A stretch of 33,922 nt of DNA, taken from assembly GCA_900113425.1 (NCBI GenBank), contig FOZF01000001.1, positions 1,598,832 to 1,632,753 of the forward strand, read 5' to 3'. Numbering within the stretch: the first letter of the stretch is position 1; every line of letters starts with the position of its first letter. The notes below the pieces were generated by a model. That model had not been told where the DNA came from, made no database searches, and saw only the letters and a program-made list of their open reading frames with translations. This document shows, piece after piece, positions 1-8,188 of the stretch. This stretch comes from Stenotrophomonas maltophilia. Lineage in GTDB: Bacteria; Pseudomonadota; Gammaproteobacteria; Xanthomonadales; Xanthomonadaceae. Both the position numbers and the translations under genes were made by a program.

Positions 1-14
1 CAATCCCACCGTCA

Positions 15-38
15 GGTAGCGCCGGGCCATGCCCGGCG
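15..38 (+). repeat. SMAG/REP element, direct orientation
   Basis: GGTAGC followed by the GCCGGGC-CAT-GCCCGGC palindrome, the signature of S. maltophilia GTAG REPs. It is followed by GAGCGCGCAGCGCGGCC, a tail shared with the copies at 2875 and 3525. It pairs with the inverted copy at 90-113 to make a dimer downstream of ubiE. Confidence 0.85.
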
Positions 39-89
39 AGCGCGCAGCGCGGCCTGCACCGGGCGGTGCGAGCGTCTGATCGAAGAGCC

Positions 90-113
90 GCCGGGCATGG
101 GCCCGGCGCTACC
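90..113 (-). repeat. SMAG/REP element, inverted orientation
   Basis: GCCGGGC-ATG-GGCCCGGC followed by GCTACC, the reverse complement of a GTAG REP, with one extra G in the palindrome. The 20 or so bases before it (68-87) match the flanks of the REPs at 2837 and 3493, so the repeated unit is longer than the palindrome. Confidence 0.85.
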
Positions 114-120
114 GACGGAT

Positions 121-137
121 GCCGGGCCAAGCCCGGC
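121..137. terminator. Hairpin downstream of ubiE (REP remnant or terminator)
   Basis: A perfect 7-bp stem, GCCGGGC / GCCCGGC, with a 3-base loop lies 13 bases past the ubiE stop. It has no GTAG and no T tract, so it may be a decayed REP acting as a factor-assisted terminator or 3'-end stabiliser. Confidence 0.4.
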
Positions 138-150
138 GGTCCTGGACGCC

Positions 151-912
151 TTACAGCTTGTAGCCGGAGTGGATCGACACGATGCCGCCGGTCAGGTTCT
201 TGTAGTGGCAGCGCTCGAAACCGGCCTCGCCCATCATGGCCTTCAGCTCGTCCTGCGGCGGATGCTTGCGGATGCTCTCGGCCAGGTACTGGTAGCTGTC
301 CGAATCATTGGCGAACAGCTTGCCCAGCTTCGGCAGGATCTTGAACGAGTGGAAGTCGTAGATCGGCTTGAACCAGTCGGCGGTGACCTCGGAGAACTCC
401 AGCACGCGCGCCTGGCCGCCGACCTTGAGCACGCGGTACATCTCGCGCAGGCCGGCATCCTTGTCGGTCACGTTGCGCAGGCCGAAGGCGATGGTGACCA
501 GGTCGAAGCTGTTGTCCGGGAACGGCAGGGCCTCGGCATTGCACTGGACGTAGTCCAGGCCCAGCACCAGGCCGCGGTTGGTGAGGCGATCACGGCCCAC
601 CGACAGCATGCCGGCATTGATGTCGCCCAGAACCACCGAACCTTCGGCGCCGACGCGCTCCTTCAGCAGGGCGGCAATGTCGCCAGTCCCCCCCGCGAGG
701 TCAAGCACGCGGTCGCCCGGCTTCACCTGCGCGGTCGCCACGTAGTAACGCTTCCACGCCCGGTGCACGCCCAGGCTCATCAGGTCGTTCATCAGGTCGT
801 AGTTGCGCGCGACCGAGGTGAACACCTGCCCGACCAGCTTCTGCTTGTCCTTGGCGGCGACGTCGCGGAACCCGAAATGGGTGGTACCGGATTTGTAGGG
901 GGATTCGCTCAT
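151..912 (-). CDS. ubiE: UbiE, ubiquinone/menaquinone C-methyltransferase
   Basis: S-adenosylmethionine-dependent C-methyltransferase of ubiquinone synthesis (C2 methylation of the demethoxy benzoquinol intermediate); cytoplasmic or membrane-associated. The 253-residue protein is full length for the family. The class I SAM-binding motif VLDLAGGTGDIA lies at residues 69-80, the second family signature (YDLMNDLMSLGVHRAWK) at about 38-54, and the typical GGIVSIHSGYKL C-terminus is present. The start is the ATG at 912, 80 bases from the divergent deaminase gene. No other ubi gene is adjacent. Downstream there are only REP palindromes. Identification is very secure; which quinone it serves is taken from family knowledge (xanthomonads use ubiquinone). 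Confidence 0.96.
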   Translation of the reverse strand: MSESPYKSGTTHFGFRDVAAKDKQKLVGQVFTSVARNYDLMNDLMSLGVHRAWKRYYVATAQVKPGDRVLDLAGGTGDIAALLKERVGAEGSVVLGDINAGMLSVGRDRLTNRGLVLGLDYVQCNAEALPFPDNSFDLVTIAFGLRNVTDKDAGLREMYRVLKVGGQARVLEFSEVTADWFKPIYDFHSFKILPKLGKLFANDSDSYQYLAESIRKHPPQDELKAMMGEAGFERCHYKNLTGGIVSIHSGYKL

Positions 913-992
913 GCCCCGATTATCGCACCGCCAGGGCCGCTGCGGGGGAACGGCGCCTTATCATGGCAGCCCATGACCTTCCGGAGCCCCGC

Positions 993-1445
993 ATGATCAC
1001 CACACCTGATTACCAGGCCCTGCTGCAGACCGCCATCGCCGAAGCCCGCCAGGGCCTGGCCGAGGGCGGCGTGCCGATCGGCGCGGCGCTGTACCACAAC
1101 GACGGTCGCCTGCTCGGCTGCGGCCACAACCGCCGGGTGCAGGAAGGTGATCCCTCGGTGCACGGCGAGACCGATGCCTTCCGCAAGGCCGGGCGCCAGC
1201 GTCGCTACCGCGACACGATCATGGTGACCACCCTGGCCCCGTGCTGGTACTGCTCGGGCCTGGTGCGCCAGTTCAACATCGGCACCGTGGTGGTCGGTGA
1301 GTCCCGCACGTTCCAGGGCGGCATCGACTGGCTGCGCGAGAACGGCGTCACTGTGATCGACCTCGACAGCCAGGAATGCGTCGACCTGCTCGGGGGCTTC
1401 ATTGCGCAATATCCCGAGATCTGGAACGAAGACATCGGCGAATAA
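993..1445 (+). CDS. Cytosine deaminase-like zinc enzyme (yeast Fcy1 type)
   Basis: Cytidine-deaminase-fold hydrolase, 150 residues, predicted to deaminate cytosine or a related base. The zinc site is HGE at residues 57-59 (His57 ligand, Glu59 proton shuttle) and PCWYC at 83-87 (Cys84, Cys87). Both the spacing and the C-terminal WNEDIGE resemble Saccharomyces cytosine deaminase, which ends in a nearly identical tail, rather than TadA or the amidohydrolase-fold bacterial CodA. The start at 993 was chosen over an in-frame ATG at 963 because GGAG at 983-986 lies six bases upstream. It is divergent from ubiE. The exact substrate (cytosine, guanine, isoguanine or a pterin) cannot be read from sequence. 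Confidence 0.8.
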   Translation: MITTPDYQALLQTAIAEARQGLAEGGVPIGAALYHNDGRLLGCGHNRRVQEGDPSVHGETDAFRKAGRQRRYRDTIMVTTLAPCWYCSGLVRQFNIGTVVVGESRTFQGGIDWLRENGVTVIDLDSQECVDLLGGFIAQYPEIWNEDIGE

Positions 1446-1643
1446 GGGCCATGGGCTGACCGCAGCGCACATTTAATGAACGCTTCATCCTCGGCGGGCC
1501 CTTGTGCGGGCAGCGTATGCGGGGTTCGATGTGACGCGCTGCGCACTCAGTCAGCACGCATGCACACGCTGCGGTAACACCCCATCGCTCAGGCACGCCT
1601 ACGGTGGGGTTACCGGGACCCCCCTACCCCGGCGGAGCCAGCC
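1446..1643. other. Intergenic region with two inverted repeats
   Basis: A 198-base gap. It holds a small palindrome, ATGAA-cgc-TTCAT (1476-1488), and an imperfect hairpin at 1573-1614 (GGTAA/TTACC and CCCCA/TGGGG arms with a 2-base bulge). The second ends 29 bases before the next start codon, so a leader or operator role is possible. No convincing -35/-10 pair was found. Confidence 0.35.
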
Positions 1644-1904
1644 ATGTGCGCGCACGCCGCAAGCCCCACACTCGATCCGACCCTTGATGCAATCCGCGCC
1701 CGCCTGCGGAATCAATATCGGCTGCACCAGCGCGGTGCGCTGTTCTGGACCGCTTACCAGGGCATGCAGCTGGAACTGGTGCGCGACCATCCACGCGACC
1801 ACGTCCGCCTGTGCAACGCGATGGCGGACATCGCTGAAGACCTCGGCGTGGTCGAGCACGCCCAACTGATCGGTCATCGCAACGCTGTTTCCACATTGCG
1901 ATGA
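1644..1904 (+). CDS. Small hypothetical protein (86 aa)
   Basis: Not recognised. It encodes an 86-residue soluble protein without signal peptide or membrane segment; residues 13-65 look helical and contain an aromatic and basic stretch (RLRNQYRLHQRGALFWTAY). Support for translation comes from a well-placed GGAG at 1634-1637, six bases before the ATG, and from third-position GC bias similar to neighbouring genes. Its stop codon overlaps a downstream ATG as ATGA (1901-1904), which suggests, but does not prove, coupling to the next reading frame. It probably heads a short unit with the next two genes. Confidence 0.55.
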   Translation: MCAHAASPTLDPTLDAIRARLRNQYRLHQRGALFWTAYQGMQLELVRDHPRDHVRLCNAMADIAEDLGVVEHAQLIGHRNAVSTLR

Positions 1905-1978
1905 CACCGCTTCCACCGGTGATCAGGCCACACTGCGATTCCCCCCATTCCACGTCCACCTCAACCGATTGGATCGAC

Positions 1979-2305
1979 ATGCACACTGAAGTCCCTGCCA
2001 TTCCCCCGGTCATCGACGTCGATGCGGAACTCGAGCACTGGCGCCGCCAGCACGCCGACGGTGCGCTGCCTCATAATTCGTTCGGTTCCTACGTGCCCTG
2101 GATCAAGTTCGCCTGCGATTCGCTGATCACCCAGCCACGCGCCAGCAACGAGCAGCGTGACGAGATGTTCCAGACCCAGTATGCGCTGCAGATCATGCCA
2201 CGGCTGAGCGAAGCACAGGCCCGCGAGTTCGTCGACCGCTGCTGGCAGCACGTCTACCAGGCCAGCCGCGTGCGCTCGCAGGACGCACCGCGGCTGCGCG
2301 CCTGA
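1979..2305 (+). CDS. Hypothetical protein (108 aa)
   Basis: Not recognised. From the ATG at 1979 it gives a 108-residue acidic-to-neutral soluble protein with a plausible globular composition, including the stretch NSFGSYVPWIKFACDSLI and helical segments rich in Gln/Glu/Arg. An in-frame ATG at 1901 overlaps the previous stop (ATGA) and would add 26 residues, but that extension (rich in Pro, His, Ser, Thr) looks non-coding, so the later start was preferred. The ribosome-binding site for 1979 is weak (GGA about six bases upstream). A perfect 12-base palindrome, AGCAGGCCTGCT, overlaps and follows the stop codon (2305-2316). Confidence 0.55.
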   Translation: MHTEVPAIPPVIDVDAELEHWRRQHADGALPHNSFGSYVPWIKFACDSLITQPRASNEQRDEMFQTQYALQIMPRLSEAQAREFVDRCWQHVYQASRVRSQDAPRLRA

Positions 2306-2374
2306 GCAGGCCTGCTGCACGCGGGCTGCACGGCCACGCGCCGATCATCACGTCACCCCAGTGGGACGACGACG

Positions 2375-2797
2375 ATGAAAGCAAGAAACCTGTTCAATAC
2401 CATCGCCAAGAAGGCCGCGGCCGCCACCGGCTCTCCGTGGACCTTTCTGGGCGCAGTAGCCATCGTGGTGGTGTGGGGCATCTCCGGCCCGGTGTTCGGT
2501 TTCAATGACACTTGGCAGCTGGTCATCAACACCGGCACCACCATCATCACCTTCTTGATGGTCTTCCTGATCCAGCACACGCAGAACGCCGATACGGCGG
2601 CGATGCAGATCAAGCTGGACGAACTGATCCGCGCCACCGCGGAAGCCAACAACGAGCTGCTGGATCTGGAAGAACTGGACGAACAGCGGCTGGAAGAGAT
2701 CCGCGCCGAATACGAGCAGATGGCACGTGAAGCCGGCGACGCGCTGGCCCGTGTGCGGGCCTGCCACAGGGAGCGCCGTGATGACGAAGCGGTGTAG
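2375..2797 (+). CDS. Low-affinity iron permease family membrane protein
   Basis: A 140-residue protein matching the small bacterial members of the low-affinity iron permease family (related to fungal Fet4). Two hydrophobic segments are visible: residues about 21-43 (PWTFLGAVAIVVVWGISG) and about 50-66 (LVINTGTTIITFLMVFLI), followed by the family signature QHTQNADTAAMQIKLDELI. Residues 90-130 are a highly charged helix likely to form a coiled coil in the cytoplasm. Iron transport is inferred from the fungal name; for short bacterial members a transport role is not well established. GGGA nine bases upstream of the ATG may serve as the ribosome-binding site. It is probably co-transcribed with the two small genes before it. 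Confidence 0.8.
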   Translation: MKARNLFNTIAKKAAAATGSPWTFLGAVAIVVVWGISGPVFGFNDTWQLVINTGTTIITFLMVFLIQHTQNADTAAMQIKLDELIRATAEANNELLDLEELDEQRLEEIRAEYEQMAREAGDALARVRACHRERRDDEAV

Positions 2798-2814
2798 CCC
2801 TGACGCGACGACCT

Positions 2815-2914
2815 GCGAACGTCTGATCGAAGAGCCGCCGGGTATGACCCGGCGCTACCGGAATCCAACCGCCAGGTAGCGCCGGGCCATGCCCGGCGAG
2901 CGCGCAGCGCGGCC
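2815..2914. repeat. Left RAYT-flanking repeat containing a REP pair
   Basis: A 100-base unit holding an inverted REP (2837-2859, ending GCTACC) and a direct REP (2875-2898, starting GGTAGC), preceded by GCGAACGTCTGATCGAAGAG and followed by GAGCGCGCAGCGCGGCC. The unit at 3471-3558 is nearly identical apart from a 12-base deletion and a few substitutions. The two units bracket the transposase gene. Confidence 0.85.
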
Positions 2915-3006
2915 CCTCAAGGTAGAGCTGCAGCACGGCGGTTCCCCACATGATTCATTGGCAATCGCTGATAAACGCATGCCTCTCTCCGGCACAGACT
3001 GGCCGC

Positions 3007-3459
3007 ATGTCCAGTCGTCACCTAACGCGGGGCCGCGATTCGCGCATCGAAGGCCACTACGTGCTCACGACCGTCGTGCGGCAACGTCGCCGGGTTTTCA
3101 CGGATCCCCGTTGTGCTGCCTGCCTTGTGGATTCACTTCGCTACGTCGAACGCATGGGACTCAGCCATTCATTCGCATGGGTCGTCATGCCCGATCATCT
3201 GCATTGGCTGGTGCAACTCCGTGATGGGACACTTGCGCGCCTGATGGGAACGCTGAAATCACGCAGCAGCAGGCTGCTCGGGCAGCAATTTGGCGTACAG
3301 TCGCCGCTATGGCAGCCGAGCTACTTCGATCATGCGGTGCGCACTGAAGATGCAATCAGGCGCCATGCGCTGTATATCCTTAGCAATCCCATTCGTGCGG
3401 GGCTGACGCTTCAGCTAGACGAGTATCCATTCGCCTGGTGCCGCTGGTCTCTGCGGTAG
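3007..3459 (+). CDS. REP-associated tyrosine transposase (RAYT, Y1/HUH family)
   Basis: Single-strand DNA transposase-like protein of the Y1 family, presumed to recognise the GTAG tetranucleotide and cut REP sequences. From the ATG at 3007 it has 150 residues. The metal-binding HUH motif is His64-Leu65-His66 within VVMPDHLHWLV. Tyr123 in YILSNP is the candidate nucleophile (Tyr106 is an alternative). An in-frame ATG at 2950 adds 19 residues, but RAYTs usually begin close to the first core strand, so the shorter form is favoured. The gene is flanked on both sides by near-identical REP pairs, the standard arrangement for this class. It has no inverted terminal repeats or second gene and probably acts on REPs in trans rather than moving itself. 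Its reading frame is intact. Confidence 0.9.
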   Translation: MSSRHLTRGRDSRIEGHYVLTTVVRQRRRVFTDPRCAACLVDSLRYVERMGLSHSFAWVVMPDHLHWLVQLRDGTLARLMGTLKSRSSRLLGQQFGVQSPLWQPSYFDHAVRTEDAIRRHALYILSNPIRAGLTLQLDEYPFAWCRWSLR

Positions 3460-3470
3460 TACCAAGCCTT

Positions 3471-3558
3471 GCGAACGTCTGATCGAAGAGCCGCCGGGTA
3501 CGACCCGGCGCTACCGGAATCCTCGCCGGGCCATGCCCGGCGAGCGCGCTGCGCGGCC
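3471..3558. repeat. Right RAYT-flanking repeat containing a REP pair
   Basis: Near copy of the unit at 2815-2914: inverted REP at 3493-3515, then a direct palindrome at 3525-3542 that has lost its GGTAG through a 12-base deletion. It lies 12 bases before the end of smeF, so it also serves as the convergent boundary between the RAYT gene and the pump operon. Confidence 0.85.
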
Positions 3559-3570
3559 TGCGTTGACCCG

Positions 3571-4956
3571 TCAGCTGCGCTCGTGCCAGCCGCCGCCCAG
3601 CACCTTGTACAGGGTGATGCGGTTGGCCTGCTGGGCCAGCTGCGCCTGCAGCCGCGTCTGCTGCGCGCTGTAGGCCGTACGACGCGCGTCGAGCAGGCTG
3701 ACGAAGCTGTCCAGGCCGGCGTCATAGCGCGCCTGCGACAACCGGTTGGCCTGCTCGGCCGCGTCGACCAGACGCTGCTGCGCGCTGACCTGCTCATCCA
3801 GGCTGACGTTCATCGCCAGCGCATCCGCCGCTTCGCGGAAGCCGTTCTGGATCGCCTTCTCGTACTGTGCCAATGCGATGTCACGATCTGCATTGGCGAT
3901 GTCGAGATTGGCGCGCAGACGGCCGCCCTGGAAAATCGGCAGCGTGATCTTTGGCAGGAAGCTCCACACGCGCGTGCCGCTGTCGAAGAGGGTCGACAGT
4001 TCATTCGACCCGCTGCCGATGCTGCCCGTCAGCGAAATGCTAGGGAAGAACGCTGCGCGCGCAGCGCCGATGTTGGCGTTGGCGGCCAGGAGCTGGTGTT
4101 CGGCAGCCATGATGTCCGGGCGCAGCAACAGCACGTCGCTGGGCAGGCCGGCCGGTGGTGGCGCCAGTGCCAGCAATTGCGGCTCGATGCCATCCGGCAG
4201 CAGGGCCGGGGCGACCTGGCCACCGGCCAGCAACGCCAGGGCATTGCGATCCTGCGCGAGCTGGCCGCGCAGGCGTGCGGCATCGGTGCGCGCGGTTTCG
4301 ACCAGGGTGCGGGTCTGGGTCAGTTCCAGTGCCGAACTGCCGCCCCGTTCATGGCGTGCTTCTGCCAGGCGCAGCGAATCCTCGTAGGTCTTCAGCGTCG
4401 CTTCGGCGATCTTCAGCTGCTGGCTGTCGGCGCCGTAGGTCAGCCACGCCGTTGCCGTCTCGGCCACCAGGCTCAGCTGTGCATTACGGCGGTTGGCGGC
4501 GATGGCGAAGTACTGCTGCAGTGCTGCTTCGCTGAGGTTGCGCACGCGGCCGAACAGGTCCAGCTCGAATTCGGCCACGCCGACACCGGCAGTGAACTGC
4601 TCGGTGACTCCCGCATCCGTACCTGTGCGCTCCATCTGCCCGGTGATGGCCACACCCGGCACCCGGTCGGCGCGCTGCACCCGGTACTGGCCGCGTGCGC
4701 GCTCGACATTGAGCACGGCCACGCGCAGGTCGCGGTTGTTGTCCAGCGCCTGGCCGATCACCTGCTGCAGGCGCGGATCGGTGAAGAAGTCACGCCAGCC
4801 CAGCGTGGCCACATCGGCAACCTGACCCTGCGTGGCCTCTGCCGGCCATTGCGCAGGAATCGCCGGGGCAACGGCCGTGTCCTTCGGCGCGAGGGTGGAG
4901 CAGCCGGCGACCGTGAGCACGGCGGCCAGGGATACAGCAAGAGAAGAGAATTTCAT
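3571..4956 (-). CDS. smeF: SmeF, outer-membrane channel lipoprotein of SmeDEF
   Basis: TolC/OprM-type outer-membrane factor of the SmeDEF tripartite multidrug pump. It has 461 residues, the family's usual length. An N-terminal lipoprotein signal ends in LTVAGC, with the lipid-modified cysteine at residue 19. Two outer-membrane-efflux repeats follow (roughly 55-250 and 270-455), with long coiled-coil helices rich in Ala, Gln and Arg. It is the last gene of the smeD-smeE-smeF unit but is separated from smeE by 97 bases that hold a REP dimer, whereas smeD and smeE are only 12 bases apart. AAGGTG about five bases before the ATG is a plausible ribosome-binding site. Assignment rests on pump context plus the lipobox and domain pattern. 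Confidence 0.95.
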   Translation of the reverse strand: MKFSSLAVSLAAVLTVAGCSTLAPKDTAVAPAIPAQWPAEATQGQVADVATLGWRDFFTDPRLQQVIGQALDNNRDLRVAVLNVERARGQYRVQRADRVPGVAITGQMERTGTDAGVTEQFTAGVGVAEFELDLFGRVRNLSEAALQQYFAIAANRRNAQLSLVAETATAWLTYGADSQQLKIAEATLKTYEDSLRLAEARHERGGSSALELTQTRTLVETARTDAARLRGQLAQDRNALALLAGGQVAPALLPDGIEPQLLALAPPPAGLPSDVLLLRPDIMAAEHQLLAANANIGAARAAFFPSISLTGSIGSGSNELSTLFDSGTRVWSFLPKITLPIFQGGRLRANLDIANADRDIALAQYEKAIQNGFREAADALAMNVSLDEQVSAQQRLVDAAEQANRLSQARYDAGLDSFVSLLDARRTAYSAQQTRLQAQLAQQANRITLYKVLGGGWHERS

Positions 4957-4979
4957 GGCGACACCTTGGGGATCACGGT

Positions 4980-5045
4980 GGTAGCGCCGGGCCGCGCCCG
5001 GCAGCTACGCGGTAAGGCATCCGCCGGGCATGGCCCGGCGCTACC
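4980..5045. repeat. REP dimer between smeE and smeF
   Basis: A direct REP (4980-5002, GGTAGCGCCGGG start) and an inverted REP (5023-5045, ending CGGCGCTACC) separated by 20 bases. The outer arms GGTAGCGCCGGGC and GCCCGGCGCTACC are complementary, so the transcript can form either two small hairpins or one long stem within the smeDEF mRNA. Confidence 0.85.
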
Positions 5046-5053
5046 GGATTGCA

Positions 5054-8000
5054 TTACTCGGCGGTCCTGCGCTTGAACACGCGCTGCACCACCACGAAGA
5101 ACAGCGGCACGAAGAACACACCCAGGGCGGTGCCGACGATCATGCCGCCCAGCACGCCGATGCCGATGGCCTGCTTGGCGCCGGAACCGGCACCGGTGGA
5201 GATCGCCAGCGGCACCACGCCCATGCCGAATGCAAGCGAGGTCATCACGATGGGACGCAGGCGGTCGCGCACGGCATGCATGATCGATTCGATCAGGCCG
5301 GCCCCCTTCTCCAGGTTTTCCTTGGCGAACTCGACGATCAGGATCGCGTTCTTGCTGGTCAGGCCCACCGTGGTCAGCATTGCCACCTGGAAGTAGATAT
5401 CGCGCTCCAGGCCCTTGAAGGTATTGGCCAGCACCGCGCCGAGGATGCCCAGCGGGGCGGCCAGCAGCACGGCGGTCGGAACGCTCCAGCTTTCGTACAT
5501 CGCGGCCAGGCACAGGAACACGATCATCAGCGACAGCGTGTACAGCAGCGGGGTCTGCGAGCCGGCCTGGCGTTCCTGGTAGGACATCGCGGTCCACTCG
5601 ATGCCGAAGCCCGCCGGGAGCTGCTTGGCCAGCTGCTCGATCTCGGCCATGGCGTCACCGGAGGCGACCCCCGGGGCCGGTTCGCCCTGGATTTCCATTG
5701 CCGACACGCCGTTGTAGCGCTCCAGGCGCGGCGAGCCGTAATCCCAGTGCTTGCTGGCAAAGGCGCTGAACGGAACCATCTCGCCCTTGTCGTTCTTCAC
5801 CGACCACAGATCGAAGTCCTCCGGCACCATGCGGAACGGCTGGTCGGCCTGCACGAACACGCGCTTGACGCGGCCACGATCGACGAAATCATCGATGTAC
5901 GCGCTGCCCCATGCGGTGGCCAGGGTGGTATTGACCTGGGCGATCGACAGCCCCAGCGACGTCGCCTTGGCCACATCGATGTCGATGCGGAACTGCGGCG
6001 TGTCTTCCTGGCCGTTCGGGCGGACGTTGGCCAGCTTCTTGCTGCCGGCCGCCAGGCCGAGCAGTTGGTCGCGCGCCGCCACCAGCGCATCGTGGCCCTG
6101 GCCGCTGTTGTCCTTCAGGAAGAAGGTGTAGCCCGAGGCGGTGCCCAGCTCCGGGATCGCCGGCGGCGGGAAGGCGAAGATGAAGGCGTCCTTGATCCCA
6201 CCCAGCGCAGCCATGGCACGGCCGGTGATCGGCATCACGCCGTTGTCGGCATCACGCTCGCTCCAGTCCTTCAGCTTGACGAAGGCCATGCCCGCGTTCT
6301 GGCCCATGCCGGCGAAGCTGAAGCCCTGCACCGAGAACACCGACTCGACCGCCGCTTTCTCGTTCTCCAGGAAGTGGTTCTCCAGTGCCGCGATCGATTC
6401 CAGGGTACGTTCCTGGGTGGCGCCGACCGGGGCCTGCACCAGTGCCATCAGCACGCCCTGGTCTTCATTGGGCAGGAACGAGCTGGGCAGGCGCATGAAC
6501 AGAACCGCCATCAGCACGAACAGCGCGGCGACGATGCCCATGAAACGCCACGGACGGTTCAGGATGCCGCGCACGCCACGCTGGTAGCTCTCGCTGGTGC
6601 GGTCGAAACCCCGGTTGAAGCCGTTGAAGAAGCGACCGGCCAGGCCGCGGTGGGCGACATGATGCTCGCCCTTCTTCAGCGGCTTGAGCAGGGTGGCACA
6701 CAGGGCCGGGGTCAGCACGATCGCGACCAGCACCGACAGGGCCATCGCCGAAACGATCGTGGCCGAGAACTGCCGGTAGATCACGCCGGTGGAGCCACTC
6801 ATGAAGGCCATCGGCACGAAGACCGCCGACAGCACCAAGCCGATGCCGACCAGTGCACCGGTGATCTGGCCCATCGACTTGCGGGTGGCCTCCAGCGGCG
6901 ACAGGCCCTCCTCGGACATGATGCGTTCGACGTTCTCCACCACCACGATGGCGTCGTCCACCAGCAGGCCGATCGCCAGCACCATCGCGAACATGGTCAG
7001 CATGTTCACCGAGAACCCCAGCATCGCCAGCACACCGAACGTGCCCAGCAGCACCACCGGCACGGCGATGGTCGGGATCAGGGTGGCACGGAAGTTCTGC
7101 AGGAACAGGTACATCACCACGAACACCAGCACGATCGCTTCGATCAGGGTCTGCACGACGCCCTTGATCGACACGCGCACGAACGGCGTGGTGTCGTACG
7201 GGATCTCGGCCTTCAGGCCGGCCGGGAAGAAGTTCTTCAGGTCGTCCAGCGCAGCATCCACGCCGGCGGCAGTGTCGAGCGCATTGGCGCCGGTGGCCAG
7301 GGTGACTGCCAGGCCGCTGGCCGGCTGGCCGTTGTAGCGGGTGACGAAGTCGTAGGACTCCGCGCCGAGCTCGACGCGGGCGACATCACCCAGGCGCAGT
7401 TCGGCACCGTCCTGCGCGCCGCGCACGACGATGTTGCGGAACTGCTCCGGCGTCTGCAGGCGCGACTGCGCATTGATCGTGGCGTTGAGCTGCTGGCCCT
7501 TTACCGACGGCGCGCCGCCCAGCTGGCCGATCGCCACCTGTGCGTTCTGTGCCTGGATCGCTGCGGTCACTTCCGGCACCGACAGGCCATAGGTGTGCAG
7601 CTTGTTCGGGTCCAGCCAGATGCGCATGGCGTACTTGCCACCGAAGACCTGGATGTTGCCCACGCCCGGAACTCGGCTCAGGCGATCGACGACATTGGAG
7701 CCGACGTAATCGGCGATGTCGTTGGCATCCATGCTGCCGTCTTCGGATACGAAGGCGATCACGTTCAGGAAGCCCGAGCTGGACTTGGCCACGTTGATGC
7801 CCTGCCGCTGCACTTCCTGCGGCAGCAGCGGCATGGCCAGCTGCAGCTTGTTCTGCACCTGCACCTGCGCGATGTCCGGATTGGTACCGCTTTCGAAGGT
7901 CAGGGTGATGGTCGCCTGGCCGTTGGCCGAGCTGTTGGAGGAGAAGTAGATCAGGCCATCAAGACCCTTCATGTTCTGCTCGATGATCTGCGTCACCGAG

Positions 8001-8176
8001 TCTTCGACCACCTTGGCCGATGCACCCGGGTAGGTGGCGCTGATTTCCACCGCCGGCGGAGCGACGTTGGGATACATCGAGACCGGCAGCTTGAACAGGG
8101 CCAGGCCGCCGGCGAGCATGATGATGATGGCGATGACCCACGCGAAGATGGGTCGATCGATGAAAAAGCGTGCCAT
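5054..8176 (-). CDS. smeE: SmeE, RND inner-membrane drug/proton antiporter
   Basis: HAE1-class RND transporter, the energy-coupled inner-membrane part of SmeDEF, which exports fluoroquinolones, tetracyclines, chloramphenicol, macrolides, triclosan and other compounds in S. maltophilia (established knowledge). It has 1040 residues, close to AcrB. The proton-relay aspartates Asp407 and Asp408 are present in [14 protein letters not shown] (TM4), and the TM10 lysine in [14 protein letters not shown]. The N-terminus [20 protein letters not shown] is typical of the family. The smeD stop lies 12 bases upstream, and GGAGA precedes the ATG. A very long open frame on the opposite strand is a GC artefact. 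Confidence 0.97.
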   Translation of the reverse strand: MARFFIDRPIFAWVIAIIIMLAGGLALFKLPVSMYPNVAPPAVEISATYPGASAKVVEDSVTQIIEQNMKGLDGLIYFSSNSSANGQATITLTFESGTNPDIAQVQVQNKLQLAMPLLPQEVQRQGINVAKSSSGFLNVIAFVSEDGSMDANDIADYVGSNVVDRLSRVPGVGNIQVFGGKYAMRIWLDPNKLHTYGLSVPEVTAAIQAQNAQVAIGQLGGAPSVKGQQLNATINAQSRLQTPEQFRNIVVRGAQDGAELRLGDVARVELGAESYDFVTRYNGQPASGLAVTLATGANALDTAAGVDAALDDLKNFFPAGLKAEIPYDTTPFVRVSIKGVVQTLIEAIVLVFVVMYLFLQNFRATLIPTIAVPVVLLGTFGVLAMLGFSVNMLTMFAMVLAIGLLVDDAIVVVENVERIMSEEGLSPLEATRKSMGQITGALVGIGLVLSAVFVPMAFMSGSTGVIYRQFSATIVSAMALSVLVAIVLTPALCATLLKPLKKGEHHVAHRGLAGRFFNGFNRGFDRTSESYQRGVRGILNRPWRFMGIVAALFVLMAVLFMRLPSSFLPNEDQGVLMALVQAPVGATQERTLESIAALENHFLENEKAAVESVFSVQGFSFAGMGQNAGMAFVKLKDWSERDADNGVMPITGRAMAALGGIKDAFIFAFPPPAIPELGTASGYTFFLKDNSGQGHDALVAARDQLLGLAAGSKKLANVRPNGQEDTPQFRIDIDVAKATSLGLSIAQVNTTLATAWGSAYIDDFVDRGRVKRVFVQADQPFRMVPEDFDLWSVKNDKGEMVPFSAFASKHWDYGSPRLERYNGVSAMEIQGEPAPGVASGDAMAEIEQLAKQLPAGFGIEWTAMSYQERQAGSQTPLLYTLSLMIVFLCLAAMYESWSVPTAVLLAAPLGILGAVLANTFKGLERDIYFQVAMLTTVGLTSKNAILIVEFAKENLEKGAGLIESIMHAVRDRLRPIVMTSLAFGMGVVPLAISTGAGSGAKQAIGIGVLGGMIVGTALGVFFVPLFFVVVQRVFKRRTAE

Positions 8177-8188
8177 GGAATTCTCCGC

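Noticed and set aside
1..140. CRISPR-like or tandem-repeat array from the dense palindromes
   Set aside because: The palindromes are REP elements with variable orientation and spacing; there are no regularly spaced identical repeats with unique spacers.
2950..3006. ATG at 2950 as the RAYT start
   Set aside because: It lacks a clear ribosome-binding site and adds residues outside the usual family core; not fully excluded.
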